This document shows, piece after piece, positions 42,609-54,864 of a stretch of DNA of 64,000 nt (positions are counted from its first letter, which is position 1; every line of letters begins with the position of its first letter). The position numbers and the translations under genes were made by a program. The notes under the pieces are model-generated. The model had not been told where the DNA came from. It saw only the letters and a list, made by a program, of their open reading frames with translations, and did no database searches. Origin of the DNA: Arenimonas soli (GTDB taxonomy: Bacteria > Pseudomonadota > Gammaproteobacteria > Xanthomonadales > Xanthomonadaceae); NCBI RefSeq assembly GCF_014643775.1, contig NZ_BMKC01000001.1, forward strand, positions 558,001 to 622,000, read 5' to 3'.

Positions 42609-42980
42609 GAGCAGGTTTCCTTTGAAGTTTGCTTTGGGTGAAACGACTGGACTGTTTGGTCGACATTCCGGGCCGGATCACCGACCAGGGGCTCGCAAAC
42701 TGCGGGCGAAAGGACTGAAGCAGGAAGCGTGCCAACCTGGCTGCCGCCGGGAAGCCACGGCGAGCTGGCGCCCAAAAGCGTGCACTGGTTCACAGTATGT
42801 GAAGGCATGGCCGCACGCAAACCGGGGCCAACACCGGCCGTCCGGCCGACGAACGGCAGCCTGGCCCGGGCAGGCGGGGTGAAAATGTGACGCAACACGT
42901 CACCTTTCCGGGAGGTTCGTCACGGTTTGCGCGGCAATCCGGGGCCGGGATGGCCCTGTTCCCGGCCCGGGCCGGCCGGT
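42609..42980. promoter_or_regulatory. upstream region of the surface-structure operon with two palindromes
   Basis: 372 bp without a credible gene. It holds a 15-bp perfect palindrome, TTCACA-GTA-TGTGAA (42789-42803), about 180 bases before the first subunit start. A second site, GTGACG-CAACA-CGTCAC, is at 42887-42903. A GC-rich hairpin, GGCCGGGA-loop-TCCCGGCC (42943-42967), lies just beyond the parE stop and may end that transcript without a T tract. Both palindromes are candidate operators. I could not place -35/-10 boxes. Confidence 0.5.
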
Positions 42981-44870
42981 TCAGACTTCCAGCGAAGCCA
43001 GGTCGCCCTTCGATTCCAGCCAGGCCTTGCGGTCGCTGGCGCGCTTCTTGGCCAGCAGCAGGTCCATCAGCGACCGGGTCTGGTCGGCGTCGTCCACCGT
43101 CAGCTGCACCAGGCGGCGGGTATCGGGGTGCACGGTCGACTCGCGCAGCTGCGAGGGGTTCATCTCGCCCAGGCCCTTGAAGCGGGTGACGCTGACCTGG
43201 CCGCGGATCTTCTCGCGCTCGATCCGGTCCAGCAGCAGGCGCTTTTCTTCTTCGTCCAGCGCGTAGAACACCTGCTTGCCCACGTCCACGCGAAACAGCG
43301 GCGGCATCGCCACGAAGATGTTGCCCGCCGTCACCAGGGCCGGGAAGTGGCGCAGGAACAGGGCGGCCAGCAGGGTGGCGATGTGCAGGCCGTCGGAGTC
43401 GGCGTCGGCCAGGATGATCACTTTTCCGTAGCGAAGGCCGTCGATGTTGTCCACGCCCGGGTCGCAGCCGATGGCCACGGCCAGGTCGTGCACCTCGTTC
43501 GAGGCCAGCACGCCGCCGGATTCGACTTCCCAAGTGTTCAGGATCTTGCCGCGCAGGGGCAGGATGGCCTGGAACTCCTTGTCGCGGGCCTGCTTGGCGC
43601 TGCCGCCGGCCGAGTCACCTTCCACCAGGAACAGTTCGGTGCGGCCCAGGTCCTGGCTGATGCAGTCGGCCAGCTTGCCGGGCAGGGCCGGGCCCTGGGT
43701 GATCTTCTTGCGCACCACCTGCTTTTCGGACTTCAGCCGGGCCGAGGCACGGTCGATCGCCAGCTGGGCGATCTGGGTGCCGAGTTCGACGTGCTGGTTG
43801 AGCCACAGCGAAAACGCGTCGTGCGCCGCGCCTTCGACGAAGGCGGCGGCCTGGCGCGAACTAAGGCGTTCCTTGGTCTGGCCGCTGAACTGCGGATCGG
43901 TCATCTTCAGGCTCAGCACGAAGCTGATGCGGTCCCAGACGTCCTCGGGCGCAAGCTTCACGCCGCGCGGCAGCAGGCTGCGGAAGTCGCAGAACTCGCG
44001 CAGCGCGTCGGTGAAACCCGAACGCAGGCCATTGACGTGGGTGCCGTGCTGGGCGGTGGGGATGAGGTTGACGTAACTCTCCTGCACCAGCTCGCCCTCG
44101 GGCACCCAGGCCACCGCCCAGTCGGCGATCTCGGTGTCCTTGGACAGGTGGCCGACGAACAGTTCGGACGGAAGCAGCTCCCGGTCGGCCAGCGCGCCGC
44201 GCAGGTAGTCGCGCAGGCCGTCCTCGTAGTACCACTCGTCCTTGTCGCCGCTGGCGGCGTCGTGCAGCTTCACCGTAAGGCCCGGGCAAAGCACCGCCTT
44301 GGCGCGCAGCAGGTGGCGCAGGGCGCGGATGGAAATCTTCGGCGAGTCGAAGTACTTCGGGTCGGGCCAGAAGCGCAGGCGGGTGCCGGTGTTGCGCTTG
44401 CCGACCGTGCCGACCACGTCCAGGGCCGAGCTGCGGTCGCCGTCGCGGAACTCCATGCGGTGTTCCTGGCCGTCGCGCTTGATGAACACCTCGACCTTCT
44501 TCGACAGCGCATTGACCACGCTGACGCCGACGCCGTGCAGGCCGCCGGAGAAGGTGTAGTTCTTGCCGCTGAACTTGCCGCCCGCGTGCAGGCGCGTGAG
44601 GATCAGTTCGACGCCCGGGATGCGCTCCTCGGGGTGCACGTCCACCGGCATGCCGCGGCCGTCGTCGGAGACCTCGACGCTGCCGTCGGCGTGCAGCACG
44701 ACCTCGATCAGCCTGGCGTGCCCGCCCAGGGCCTCGTCCACCGAGTTGTCGATGACCTCCTGGGCCAGGTGGTTGGGCCGGGTGGTGTCGGTGTACATGC
44801 CCGGGCGGCGTTTGACCGGGTCCAGGCCCGACAGGACTTCGATGTCGGCGGCGTTGTAGCGGGTGTTCAT
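42981..44870 (-). CDS. parE: DNA topoisomerase IV subunit B
   Basis: 629 residues, the normal ParE length. The GHKL ATPase shows EVIDNSVDEALGGHA, DDGRGMPVD and GGLHGVGVSVVNALS, and the TOPRIM part shows LVEGDSAGGSAKQARD, LPLRGKILN and LADADSDGLHI. The C-terminal motif FKGLGEMNPSQLRESTV is typical of ParE. With ParC it decatenates daughter chromosomes. It starts at MNTRYNAADIEVLSGLDPV; the upstream extension is spurious. It is divergent from pyrG. Confidence 0.97.
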   Translation of the reverse strand: MNTRYNAADIEVLSGLDPVKRRPGMYTDTTRPNHLAQEVIDNSVDEALGGHARLIEVVLHADGSVEVSDDGRGMPVDVHPEERIPGVELILTRLHAGGKFSGKNYTFSGGLHGVGVSVVNALSKKVEVFIKRDGQEHRMEFRDGDRSSALDVVGTVGKRNTGTRLRFWPDPKYFDSPKISIRALRHLLRAKAVLCPGLTVKLHDAASGDKDEWYYEDGLRDYLRGALADRELLPSELFVGHLSKDTEIADWAVAWVPEGELVQESYVNLIPTAQHGTHVNGLRSGFTDALREFCDFRSLLPRGVKLAPEDVWDRISFVLSLKMTDPQFSGQTKERLSSRQAAAFVEGAAHDAFSLWLNQHVELGTQIAQLAIDRASARLKSEKQVVRKKITQGPALPGKLADCISQDLGRTELFLVEGDSAGGSAKQARDKEFQAILPLRGKILNTWEVESGGVLASNEVHDLAVAIGCDPGVDNIDGLRYGKVIILADADSDGLHIATLLAALFLRHFPALVTAGNIFVAMPPLFRVDVGKQVFYALDEEEKRLLLDRIEREKIRGQVSVTRFKGLGEMNPSQLRESTVHPDTRRLVQLTVDDADQTRSLMDLLLAKKRASDRKAWLESKGDLASLEV

Positions 44871-44976
44871 GCGGGGGAAGGGCCTTCCTGGCGGGGTCTT
44901 GCGGTGGCGGGCAGGATGCGCGGCGGCCCGGGGCCGGTCAAGCCAGGGCGTCCCGGGCCGAAATGCAAGCCCTTGA

Positions 44977-46730
<1,754 letters not shown>

Positions 46731-46731
<1 letters not shown>

Positions 46732-47560
46732 TGGAGCTCTGTGGTTTCAAGGTGGGCCTCGACCAGCCGTTCTTCCTCATCGCCGGCCCCTGCGTCATCG
46801 AGTCGCTGGAACTGCAGATGGAAACCGCCGGCCGGCTCAAGGAAATCACCGGCAAGTTCGGCATTCCCTTCATCTTCAAGTCCAGCTTCGACAAGGCCAA
46901 CCGCACCTCGGGCACCAGTTTCCGCGGCCCCGGCCTGGAAGCCGGCCTGAAGGTGCTGGCGGAAGTCAAACGCCAGCTGGGCGTGCCGGTGCTTACGGAT
47001 GTGCACGAATACACGCCGATGGACGAAGTGGCGTCGGTGGTGGACGTGCTGCAGACCCCGGCCTTCCTGTGCCGCCAGACCGACTTCATCCAGAAGGTCG
47101 CCAGCGCGGGCAAGCCGGTGAACATCAAGAAGGGCCAGTTCCTTTCGCCCTGGGAAATGAAGCACGTCACCGACAAGGCGCGCGCCACCGGCAATACGCA
47201 GATCATGGCCTGCGAGCGCGGCGTCAGCTTCGGCTACAACAACCTGGTTTCCGACATGCGCTCGCTCAGCGTCATGCGAGACACCGGCTGCCCGGTGGTG
47301 TTCGACGCCACCCACAGCGTGCAGCTGCCCGGCGGCGCCGGCGGCAAGTCCGGCGGCCAGCGCGAGTTCGTGCCGGTGCTTTCGCGCGCGGCGGTGGCGG
47401 TGGGTATCAGCGGCCTGTTCATGGAAACCCACCCCGATCCCGAAAAAGCCCTGTCCGACGGCCCCAACGCCTGGCCGCTGCCCAAGATGGCGGCGTTGCT
47501 GGAAACCCTGGTCGAACTCGACCGCATAACCAAGAAGAACGGATTCCTGGAGCAAGACGC

Positions 47561-47564
<4 letters not shown>
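46731..47564 (+). CDS. kdsA: 3-deoxy-8-phosphooctulonate synthase
   Basis: 277 residues. Motifs include [46 protein letters not shown] and [13 protein letters not shown], all typical of KDO-8-phosphate synthase, a TIM barrel that condenses phosphoenolpyruvate with arabinose-5-phosphate for lipopolysaccharide. The absence of the N-terminal metal Cys (here AGPCV plus an Asn in KANRT) suggests the metal-independent class, an inference. It overlaps pyrG by 1 base and the next small gene by 4. Confidence 0.97.
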
Positions 47565-49229
<1,665 letters not shown>

Positions 49230-49238
49230 GCCCGGTCC

Positions 49239-49562
49239 TTGCGCCGCTGGTGGCCATTCGCCCTCCTGCTGCTGGCCCTGCTGGGCCTGCAGCTCAAGTT
49301 CTGGTGGGGTGACGGCGGCCTGCGCGAGGCGCGTGCGCTGGAAACCCGGGTGGAGGAACAGCGGCGCGAAAACGCCCGCCTGCAGCAGCGCAACGACGCC
49401 CTCTCGGCCGAAGTCGAGGACCTGAAGTCGGGCGAAGCGGCGGTCGAGGACCGCGCCCGCAGCGAACTGGGCATGGTCAAGCCGGGCGAAGTCTTCTACC
49501 GGGTGGTCGAACCCGCCGCGCCGGCCACCGACGCCGGGGACGGCCAGGGGCAGGACCGATGA
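49239..49562 (+). CDS. ftsB: cell division protein FtsB
   Basis: 107 residues, with a TTG start (49239) that encodes a short basic N-terminus. One transmembrane helix (WPFALLLLALLGLQLKFWWG) is followed by a coiled coil (LETRVEEQRRENARLQQRNDALSAEVEDLK) and the conserved VEDRARSELGMVKPGEVFYRVV. FtsB forms the FtsQLB complex in the inner membrane. The stop overlaps the ispD ATG by 4 bases. Confidence 0.93.
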   Translation: MRRWWPFALLLLALLGLQLKFWWGDGGLREARALETRVEEQRRENARLQQRNDALSAEVEDLKSGEAAVEDRARSELGMVKPGEVFYRVVEPAAPATDAGDGQGQDR

Positions 49563-50254
49563 CCTGGGCCATCGTGCCCGCCGCCGGCCGCGGCAGCCGC
49601 TTCGGCGGCGCGACGCCGAAACAGTACTTGCCGCTGGCCGGCCGCAGCGTGATCGAACACAGCCTGCGCGCCGTGCTCGACCATCCCGACGTGGACGGGG
49701 TGATGGTGGCCCTTGCCCAGGACGACGGCGCCTGGCCGGGCTGGCGCGAAATCGGCGGCAAGCCGGTGCTCACCTGCGTCGGCGGCGGCGAACGCGCCGA
49801 TTCGGTGCTGGCGGCGGTGCAGGCGCTGCCGGCCACGATCAGCGAAGACCAGTGGCTGCTGGTGCACGACGCCGCGCGGCCCTGCCTGCATCGGCAGGAC
49901 CTGGCGCGACTGCTGGCCGAGGGCCGCGAGGATGCCGTCGGCGCCCTGCTGGCGGCGCCGGTGCGCGACACGCTCAAGCGTGCCGACGACCGCCAGCATT
50001 GCCTGGGCACCGAGCCACGCGAATCGCTCTGGCGGGCGCTGACGCCCCAGCTTTTCCGCCGCGGCAGCCTCGAGCGCGCCCTGGCCGCGGCCCAGCGCAG
50101 CGGCATCAAGGTCACCGACGAAGCCATGGCCATCGAACGCCTGGGACTGAAGCCCCGCCTGGTCGAAGGCCGCGACGACAACCTCAAGATCACCACGCCA
50201 GCCGACCTCGCGCTCGCGGAGTTCATACTCTCAAGAGCAATTGGCCACGGATGA
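49559..50254 (+). CDS. ispD: 2-C-methyl-D-erythritol 4-phosphate cytidylyltransferase
   Basis: 231 residues. The nucleotide-binding start IVPAAGRGSRFGGATPKQYLPL is diagnostic, followed by VGGGERADSVLAAVQAL, LVHDAARPCL and ITTPADLALAE. It makes CDP-methylerythritol from MEP and CTP in isoprenoid synthesis. It is coupled to ftsB by a 4-base overlap. Oddly, its last codons and stop (TGA at 50252-50254) lie inside the left arm of a long inverted repeat that separates it from ispF; in many relatives ispD and ispF are adjacent or fused. Confidence 0.96.
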   Translation: MTWAIVPAAGRGSRFGGATPKQYLPLAGRSVIEHSLRAVLDHPDVDGVMVALAQDDGAWPGWREIGGKPVLTCVGGGERADSVLAAVQALPATISEDQWLLVHDAARPCLHRQDLARLLAEGREDAVGALLAAPVRDTLKRADDRQHCLGTEPRESLWRALTPQLFRRGSLERALAAAQRSGIKVTDEAMAIERLGLKPRLVEGRDDNLKITTPADLALAEFILSRAIGHG

Positions 50255-50355
50255 ACACGGATAAACACGGATAGAGCGAAGCTGTCCCTGTTTGTAAGTG
50301 CTTTAGTCTGTGCTTGATCCGCTCTTATCCGTGCCCATCCGTGTTCATCCGTGGC
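50244..50355. repeat. long inverted repeat between ispD and ispF
   Basis: The left arm (50244-50278) and right arm (50320-50355) are complementary over 35-36 bases: 19 perfect pairs at the outer ends, a 3-base mismatch, 8 more pairs, a one-base bulge and 5 pairs, with a 41-base loop. Each arm contains repeats of an ATCCGTG/CACGGAT unit. The left arm supplies the last codons and stop of ispD. As RNA it would form a very stable hairpin, followed on the plus strand by seven A and no T tract. It looks like an inserted extragenic palindromic element. Confidence 0.9.
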
Positions 50356-50363
50356 AAAAAAAT

Positions 50364-50846
50364 ATGACTGACATCCGAATCGGCCAGGGTTACGACGTGC
50401 ACGCGTTCGGCGACGGCGACCACGTCGTGCTGGGCGGCGTTCGCATTGCCCACGATCGCGGCGTGCTGGCGCATTCCGACGGCGACGTGGTCATCCACGC
50501 ATTGTGCGACGCCCTGCTGGGGGCGCTGGCGCTGGGCGACATCGGCGTGCACTTCCCGCCTTCGGACGAGCGCTGGAAGGACTGCGACAGCCGCGTTTTC
50601 CTCCGCCACTGCGCCGCGCTGCTGTCGGAGCGCGGCTGGCGGCTGGGCAATGCCGACCTCACCGTCGTCTGCGAGCGACCGCGGGTCGCGGCGCACGCGC
50701 CGGCGATGCGTGCGAACCTCGCGGCCGACCTCGGCGTCGACGTCGGGGCGATCAGCGTCAAGGCGACCACCTCGGAAAAGCTGGGTTTCACCGGCCGCGG
50801 CGAAGGCCTGGCGGCGATGGCGGTGGCGCTGCTGGTGCGTTCGTGA
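50364..50846 (+). CDS. ispF: 2-C-methyl-D-erythritol 2,4-cyclodiphosphate synthase
   Basis: 160 residues. The zinc motif [15 protein letters not shown], the [18 protein letters not shown] block and the C-terminal [17 protein letters not shown] are standard IspF. It cyclises CDP-ME 2-phosphate in the MEP pathway. No Shine-Dalgarno is visible before the ATG, only an A-rich run directly behind the inverted repeat, so its translation may depend on the hairpin context. The stop overlaps the truD GTG by 4 bases. Confidence 0.96.
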   Translation: MTDIRIGQGYDVHAFGDGDHVVLGGVRIAHDRGVLAHSDGDVVIHALCDALLGALALGDIGVHFPPSDERWKDCDSRVFLRHCAALLSERGWRLGNADLTVVCERPRVAAHAPAMRANLAADLGVDVGAISVKATTSEKLGFTGRGEGLAAMAVALLVRS

Positions 50847-51883
50847 GCCGCCTGCCCGGCGGCCACGGGGCGCCGGTGCTGGCGGCGGACTTCCGCAGCC
50901 GCACGGAAGACTTCCTGGTCGAGGAACTGGCCGGCTTCGAACCGGCCGGGCAGGGCGAACACCTGCTGCTCACCGTTGAAAAGCGCGGCCTCAATACCGT
51001 GCATGCCGCCCGCCGCCTCGCCCGGTGGGCCGGCATCCCGGACGTCGGCGTGGGTTATGCCGGCCTCAAGGACCGCCACGCGGTGACCCGCCAGCGATTC
51101 TCCGTGCACCTGCCCAAGCGCGTGGCGCCGGACCTGGCGACCCTGCAGGACGAATCGCTGCGGGTGCTCGAACACGCCTGGCACCACCGCAAGCTGCCGC
51201 GCGGCGCCCTGTGCGGCAACCGTTTCGAGCTGGTGCTGCGGCAGGTCAAGGGCGAGCGCGAGGCCGTGGACCGGCGCCTGGAGGCGATCGCGCGCGGCGG
51301 CCTGCCCAATTATTTCGGCGAACAGCGTTTTGGTCGCGACGGCGACAACGTCGAGTCGGCCCGGCGCATGTTCGCTGGCCAGCGCGTGCGCCGCGAACAG
51401 CGCTCGATCTACCTTTCGGCCGCACGTTCGGCCATGTTCAACGCCGTGCTGTCGGCCCGCGTCGGCGCCGGCGACTGGGCGACGGGTCGGGAAGGCGAGG
51501 TCTGGATGCTCGAGGGCAGCCAGTCGGTGTTCGGCCCCGAAGCCGCCGACGGGGCGCTGGCCGACCGCGCCGGGCGCCTGGACATCCATCCCACCGGGCC
51601 GCTGTGGGGCCGCGGTGAACTGCGCTGCACCGGCGACTGCCGGGACCTGGAGTTGGCGGTCGTCGAAGCCTTCCCGGACTTGCGCCAGGGCCTGGAGGAA
51701 GCCGGCCTGAAGCAGGAACGTCGCGCCCTGCGCGTGCGCGTGGCCGGGCTGGACTGGGACTGGCCCGGGGACGATCGGCTGGTGCTGCGTTTCGAGCTGC
51801 CGCCGGGCGCCTACGCCACGGGGCTGCTGGCCGAGTTGGGCGAGGTCCGGGACGCGCACGCCGGGGCGGGCCCGGGGGGCTGA
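50843..51883 (+). CDS. truD: tRNA pseudouridine(13) synthase TruD
   Basis: 346 residues, starting at a GTG that overlaps the ispF stop (GTGA). The catalytic Asp is in [48 protein letters not shown] and the TRUD-insert region follow. It isomerises U13 of tRNA-Glu. TruD after IspF is a common gammaproteobacterial arrangement. Confidence 0.95.
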   Translation: MSRLPGGHGAPVLAADFRSRTEDFLVEELAGFEPAGQGEHLLLTVEKRGLNTVHAARRLARWAGIPDVGVGYAGLKDRHAVTRQRFSVHLPKRVAPDLATLQDESLRVLEHAWHHRKLPRGALCGNRFELVLRQVKGEREAVDRRLEAIARGGLPNYFGEQRFGRDGDNVESARRMFAGQRVRREQRSIYLSAARSAMFNAVLSARVGAGDWATGREGEVWMLEGSQSVFGPEAADGALADRAGRLDIHPTGPLWGRGELRCTGDCRDLELAVVEAFPDLRQGLEEAGLKQERRALRVRVAGLDWDWPGDDRLVLRFELPPGAYATGLLAELGEVRDAHAGAGPGG

Positions 51884-51954
51884 TCCCGGCACTTGCGTGG
51901 GCACCGGCGAGGAGTAATCTGGCCCTGCGGTTTTCCAGACTTCAGGAGGTCGCC

Positions 51955-52158
51955 ATGAACACCGCCCGCAAGTGTCTGTTCCTTGCTTCCGCGACGCTGC
52001 TGCTCGGCGCCTGCGCCAGCACCGATTCCGCCGGCCTGGCGGGAAAGGCCACGATCACAAACGACAACGACTACATGGCCGCCGTTGAGCAGGCCGCCAA
52101 GCCGGCCGGTGTCCGCGTGGTCTGGGTCAATCCGCCCAAGGAACGCAAGGACGACTGA
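51955..52158 (+). CDS. small lipoprotein
   Basis: 67 residues. The signal peptide (RKCLFLASATLLLGAC) ends in a lipobox with Cys20. The mature part is about 47 residues, with no recognised domain and an ending VVWVNPPKERKDD. AGGAGG precedes the ATG by 7 bases, a strong ribosome site. It lies alone between truD and the convergent Smr gene, whose stop directly abuts its own. The function is unknown. Confidence 0.8.
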   Translation: MNTARKCLFLASATLLLGACASTDSAGLAGKATITNDNDYMAAVEQAAKPAGVRVVWVNPPKERKDD

Positions 52159-52740
52159 TCAGCCGGTGCCCGGACCCTGTTCGCCCGGACGTTTCCGGGC
52201 CAGCAGCACCAGCACCGCGCCCGTGCCCCCCATCGCTTCCGGCGCGGAGGCGTAGGCCAGTACGTCCGCTCGCTGGCGCAGCATCCGGTCCACCAGCGCT
52301 TTGAGCACCGAGCCGCCGGCGGCGGCCCGCAGGCCCTTGCCGTGGATGATGCGCACGCAGGCATGGCCGCCGGCACGCGACTGCGCGAGGAATTCACGCA
52401 GCCAGCGTTCGGCTTCGGCGGCGCGCATCTGGTGGAGGTCGAGCTCGCCGCCGATGCTGTACTGGCCGCGCTTGAGTGCCTTGAGCACCTTCTCGGGCAC
52501 TTCGTCGCGACGGTAGGACAGGGCCTCGCCGGCTTCGATGGTGGCCTCGAACCAGCCGGTCTGCCGGGACTGCAGCAGGGCCAGTGCCTCGTCATGCTCG
52601 CGCATGCGCGGGCGGGGCGCCGGTCGCGGTCGTTCGGGCACCGGTGGCGGCGCTTCAAGCCGGCGAACTTCACCGATCGCCTCCCGGAACAGGGCGGCAT
52701 CGTCTTCGGTGACCGGTGCGGGCGGCTTGCGCTTGGCCAT
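52159..52740 (-). CDS. Smr domain DNA/RNA endonuclease-like protein (SmrA/YdaL)
   Basis: 193 residues. A charged, Pro-rich N-terminus is followed by a Smr domain: LDLHQMRAAEAERWLREFL (LDLHG-type strand and helix), VRIIHGKGLRAA and the closing GGTGAVLVLLAR. The HGKG and GGTGA motifs are the Smr signature; related proteins nick DNA or cleave stalled mRNA. The stops of this gene and the preceding lipoprotein gene are back to back, with no spacer. It is divergent from surE. Confidence 0.9.
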   Translation of the reverse strand: MAKRKPPAPVTEDDAALFREAIGEVRRLEAPPPVPERPRPAPRPRMREHDEALALLQSRQTGWFEATIEAGEALSYRRDEVPEKVLKALKRGQYSIGGELDLHQMRAAEAERWLREFLAQSRAGGHACVRIIHGKGLRAAAGGSVLKALVDRMLRQRADVLAYASAPEAMGGTGAVLVLLARKRPGEQGPGTG

Positions 52741-52825
52741 GCACGCAGGTTAACCCAGCGCGGGTGAGGGTGATGCCGCGGGCGGTGCATCCGTTATCAT
52801 TGGGGTTCTTCCCGCGGGACCCCTG

Positions 52826-53605
52826 ATGCGCGTACTGGTAAGCAATGACGATGGCGTGGAAGCCCCGGGCATCCGCGTCCTGGCCGAAGGCCTGCGCGCC
52901 GCCGGCCACGAAGTGACGGTGGTGGCGCCCGACCGCGACCGTTCCGGCGCCAGCAATTCGCTCACCCTCGACCGCCCCATCCGGGTCCGGCAGGTCGCCG
53001 ACCGCACCTGGCGCGTCACCGGCACGCCCACCGACTGCGTGCACCTGGCGCTGACGGGCCTGCTGGAAGCCGATCCCGACATCGTGCTTTCGGGCATCAA
53101 CACCGCCGCCAACCTCGGCGACGACGTCATCTACTCCGGCACCGTCGCCGCGGCGATGGAAGGCCGCTTCCTGGGCCATCCGGCGGTCGCGCTGTCGCTG
53201 GTCACCGACGAAAACTCGCCGCGCCACTACGCCACCGCGGCGCGCGCGGCGCTGGAAATCACCGCCCGCCTGCTGGTCGACCCGCTGCCGGCCGACACCA
53301 TCCTCAACGTCAACGTGCCCGACCTGCCCTGGGAGTCCCTGCGCGGCTACGAAGTCACCCGCCTAGGCCATCGCCACCGCGCCGAACCCTGCATCGAACA
53401 GGTCGACCCGCGCGGGCGCCCGATGTGGTGGATCGGCCCGGCCGGCCCCGAACAGGACGCCGGCCCCGGCACCGACTTCCACGCGGTGCGCACAGGCTGC
53501 ATATCCATCACGCCCATCCACGTCGACCTGACGCGTTACCAGGCGCTGGAGAAAGTCGCCAGCTGGGTGGGCGCCCTGGGTGAAGGGATGAACCTCAAGG
53601 CATGA
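52826..53605 (+). CDS. surE: 5'/3'-nucleotidase SurE
   Basis: 259 residues. The metal-binding start [16 protein letters not shown], the [14 protein letters not shown] loop, [13 protein letters not shown] and [26 protein letters not shown] are all conserved. It dephosphorylates nucleoside monophosphates and short polyphosphates. It is first in the surE-pcm-yqaA-nlpD string; its stop overlaps the pcm ATG by 4 bases. Confidence 0.97.
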   Translation: MRVLVSNDDGVEAPGIRVLAEGLRAAGHEVTVVAPDRDRSGASNSLTLDRPIRVRQVADRTWRVTGTPTDCVHLALTGLLEADPDIVLSGINTAANLGDDVIYSGTVAAAMEGRFLGHPAVALSLVTDENSPRHYATAARAALEITARLLVDPLPADTILNVNVPDLPWESLRGYEVTRLGHRHRAEPCIEQVDPRGRPMWWIGPAGPEQDAGPGTDFHAVRTGCISITPIHVDLTRYQALEKVASWVGALGEGMNLKA

Positions 53606-54279
53606 TGCCCCGTTACCAAATCCGTCCCGAAGCCAAGGGCCTGGGCATGACCTCGCAGCGCGCCCGCGACCGCATGGTCGAGCGCCTGCGCAACGAAGGC
53701 GGCATCACCGACGAACGCGTGCTGGTCGCGATGCGCACGGTGCCGCGCCACCTGTTCCTGGACGAAGCCCTGGCCAGCCGCGCCTACGACGACACGGCGC
53801 TGCCGATCGGCAACGCCCAGACCATCAGCCAGCCCTGGGTGGTCGCGCGCATGACCGAGGCGCTGGTCGAACACGGCCTGCCCGAACGCGTGCTCGAAGT
53901 GGGCACCGGCTCGGGCTACCAGGCCTCGGTGCTGGCGACCCTGGGCCTGGAAACCTATAGCGTCGAGCGCATCGAGGAACTGCTGCGCGTCGCGCGCCGC
54001 CGCTTCCGCCACCAGGGCCTGAACGTTCGCACCCGCCACGACGATGGCCGCGCCGGCTGGCCCGAGTACGCGCCCTTCGGCGGCATCCTGGTGACCGCCG
54101 GCGCCGCCGCGATCGAACCGGCGCTGCTTGAACAACTGGCGGAGGGCGGCACCCTGGTGGCCCCCGTCGGCGGCCCCAGCGGCCAGCGCCTGCTGCGCAT
54201 CCGCCGCCTGGACGGGCAGCTGGTGCAGGAAGACCTGGGTGGCGTGGTGTTCGTGCCCCTGCTGCCCGGGACCCTCTGA
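53602..54279 (+). CDS. pcm: protein-L-isoaspartate O-methyltransferase
   Basis: 225 residues. Features are [40 protein letters not shown] in pieces, [23 protein letters not shown], the SAM motif [19 protein letters not shown], and [24 protein letters not shown]. It repairs isoaspartyl residues in damaged proteins. The first ATG (53602) overlaps the surE stop, and a second ATG follows directly. The stop is immediately followed by the yqaA start. Confidence 0.96.
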   Translation: MMPRYQIRPEAKGLGMTSQRARDRMVERLRNEGGITDERVLVAMRTVPRHLFLDEALASRAYDDTALPIGNAQTISQPWVVARMTEALVEHGLPERVLEVGTGSGYQASVLATLGLETYSVERIEELLRVARRRFRHQGLNVRTRHDDGRAGWPEYAPFGGILVTAGAAAIEPALLEQLAEGGTLVAPVGGPSGQRLLRIRRLDGQLVQEDLGGVVFVPLLPGTL

Positions 54280-54864
54280 ATGAAGCTGTTCGGGCCGCTT
54301 TACGACCGCTGCCGCCGGCTCGCCGCCCATCGCCACGCGCCCTGGTACCTGGGCTTCATCTCCGCCATCGAGTCGATCTTCTTCCCGGTGCCCACCGACG
54401 TGATGCTGGCGCCGATGGCGCTGGCCAGGCCCGACCGGTGGTGGCAGCTGGGCCTGCTGGCCACGCTCGCCTCCGTCCTGGGCGGCATCGTCGGCTATGG
54501 CCTGGGTTATTTCGCCATCGACGCGGTGATGCCCTGGATCGAACGCGCCGGTTATGGCGACACCTACGACAAGGTGCAGGGCCTGTTCCGGGATTACGGC
54601 GTCTGGATCATGTTCGTCGCCGCGTTCACGCCCATTCCTTTCAAGGTGTTCACCGTGGCCGGCGGCGCCGCCGCGATGCCGCTGATTCCGTTCGTGCTGG
54701 CCTCGCTGGTCGGGCGCGGCATCCGGTTTTTCCTGGTGGCCGGCGTGGTCGCCTGGGGCGGACCGAAGGTGGAGCCCGTTTTCCGGCGCTACATCGAAAT
54801 CGTTGGCTGGATCGTCGCCGTGGTGATCCTGGGTGCCATTGTCTGGTTGAATATGCGCTCATGA
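54280..54864 (+). CDS. yqaA: YqaA family (DedA/SNARE-associated) membrane protein
   Basis: 194 residues. The hydrophobic protein with FISAIESIFFPVPTDVMLAPMAL, GIVGYGLGYF and PIPFKVFTVAGGAA is characteristic of YqaA proteins, a DedA-related group. DedA-type proteins affect envelope lipid handling and proton-motive-force maintenance; this one's task is unproven. The start codon directly follows the pcm stop, and its stop overlaps the nlpD ATG by 4 bases. Confidence 0.93.
   Translation: MKLFGPLYDRCRRLAAHRHAPWYLGFISAIESIFFPVPTDVMLAPMALARPDRWWQLGLLATLASVLGGIVGYGLGYFAIDAVMPWIERAGYGDTYDKVQGLFRDYGVWIMFVAAFTPIPFKVFTVAGGAAAMPLIPFVLASLVGRGIRFFLVAGVVAWGGPKVEPVFRRYIEIVGWIVAVVILGAIVWLNMRS

Noticed and set aside
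42887-42903. GTGACG-5 nt-CGTCAC considered as a Crp/Clp site.
   Set aside because: The half-sites are not TGTGA/TCACA with 6-base spacing; it is kept only as an unassigned palindrome.
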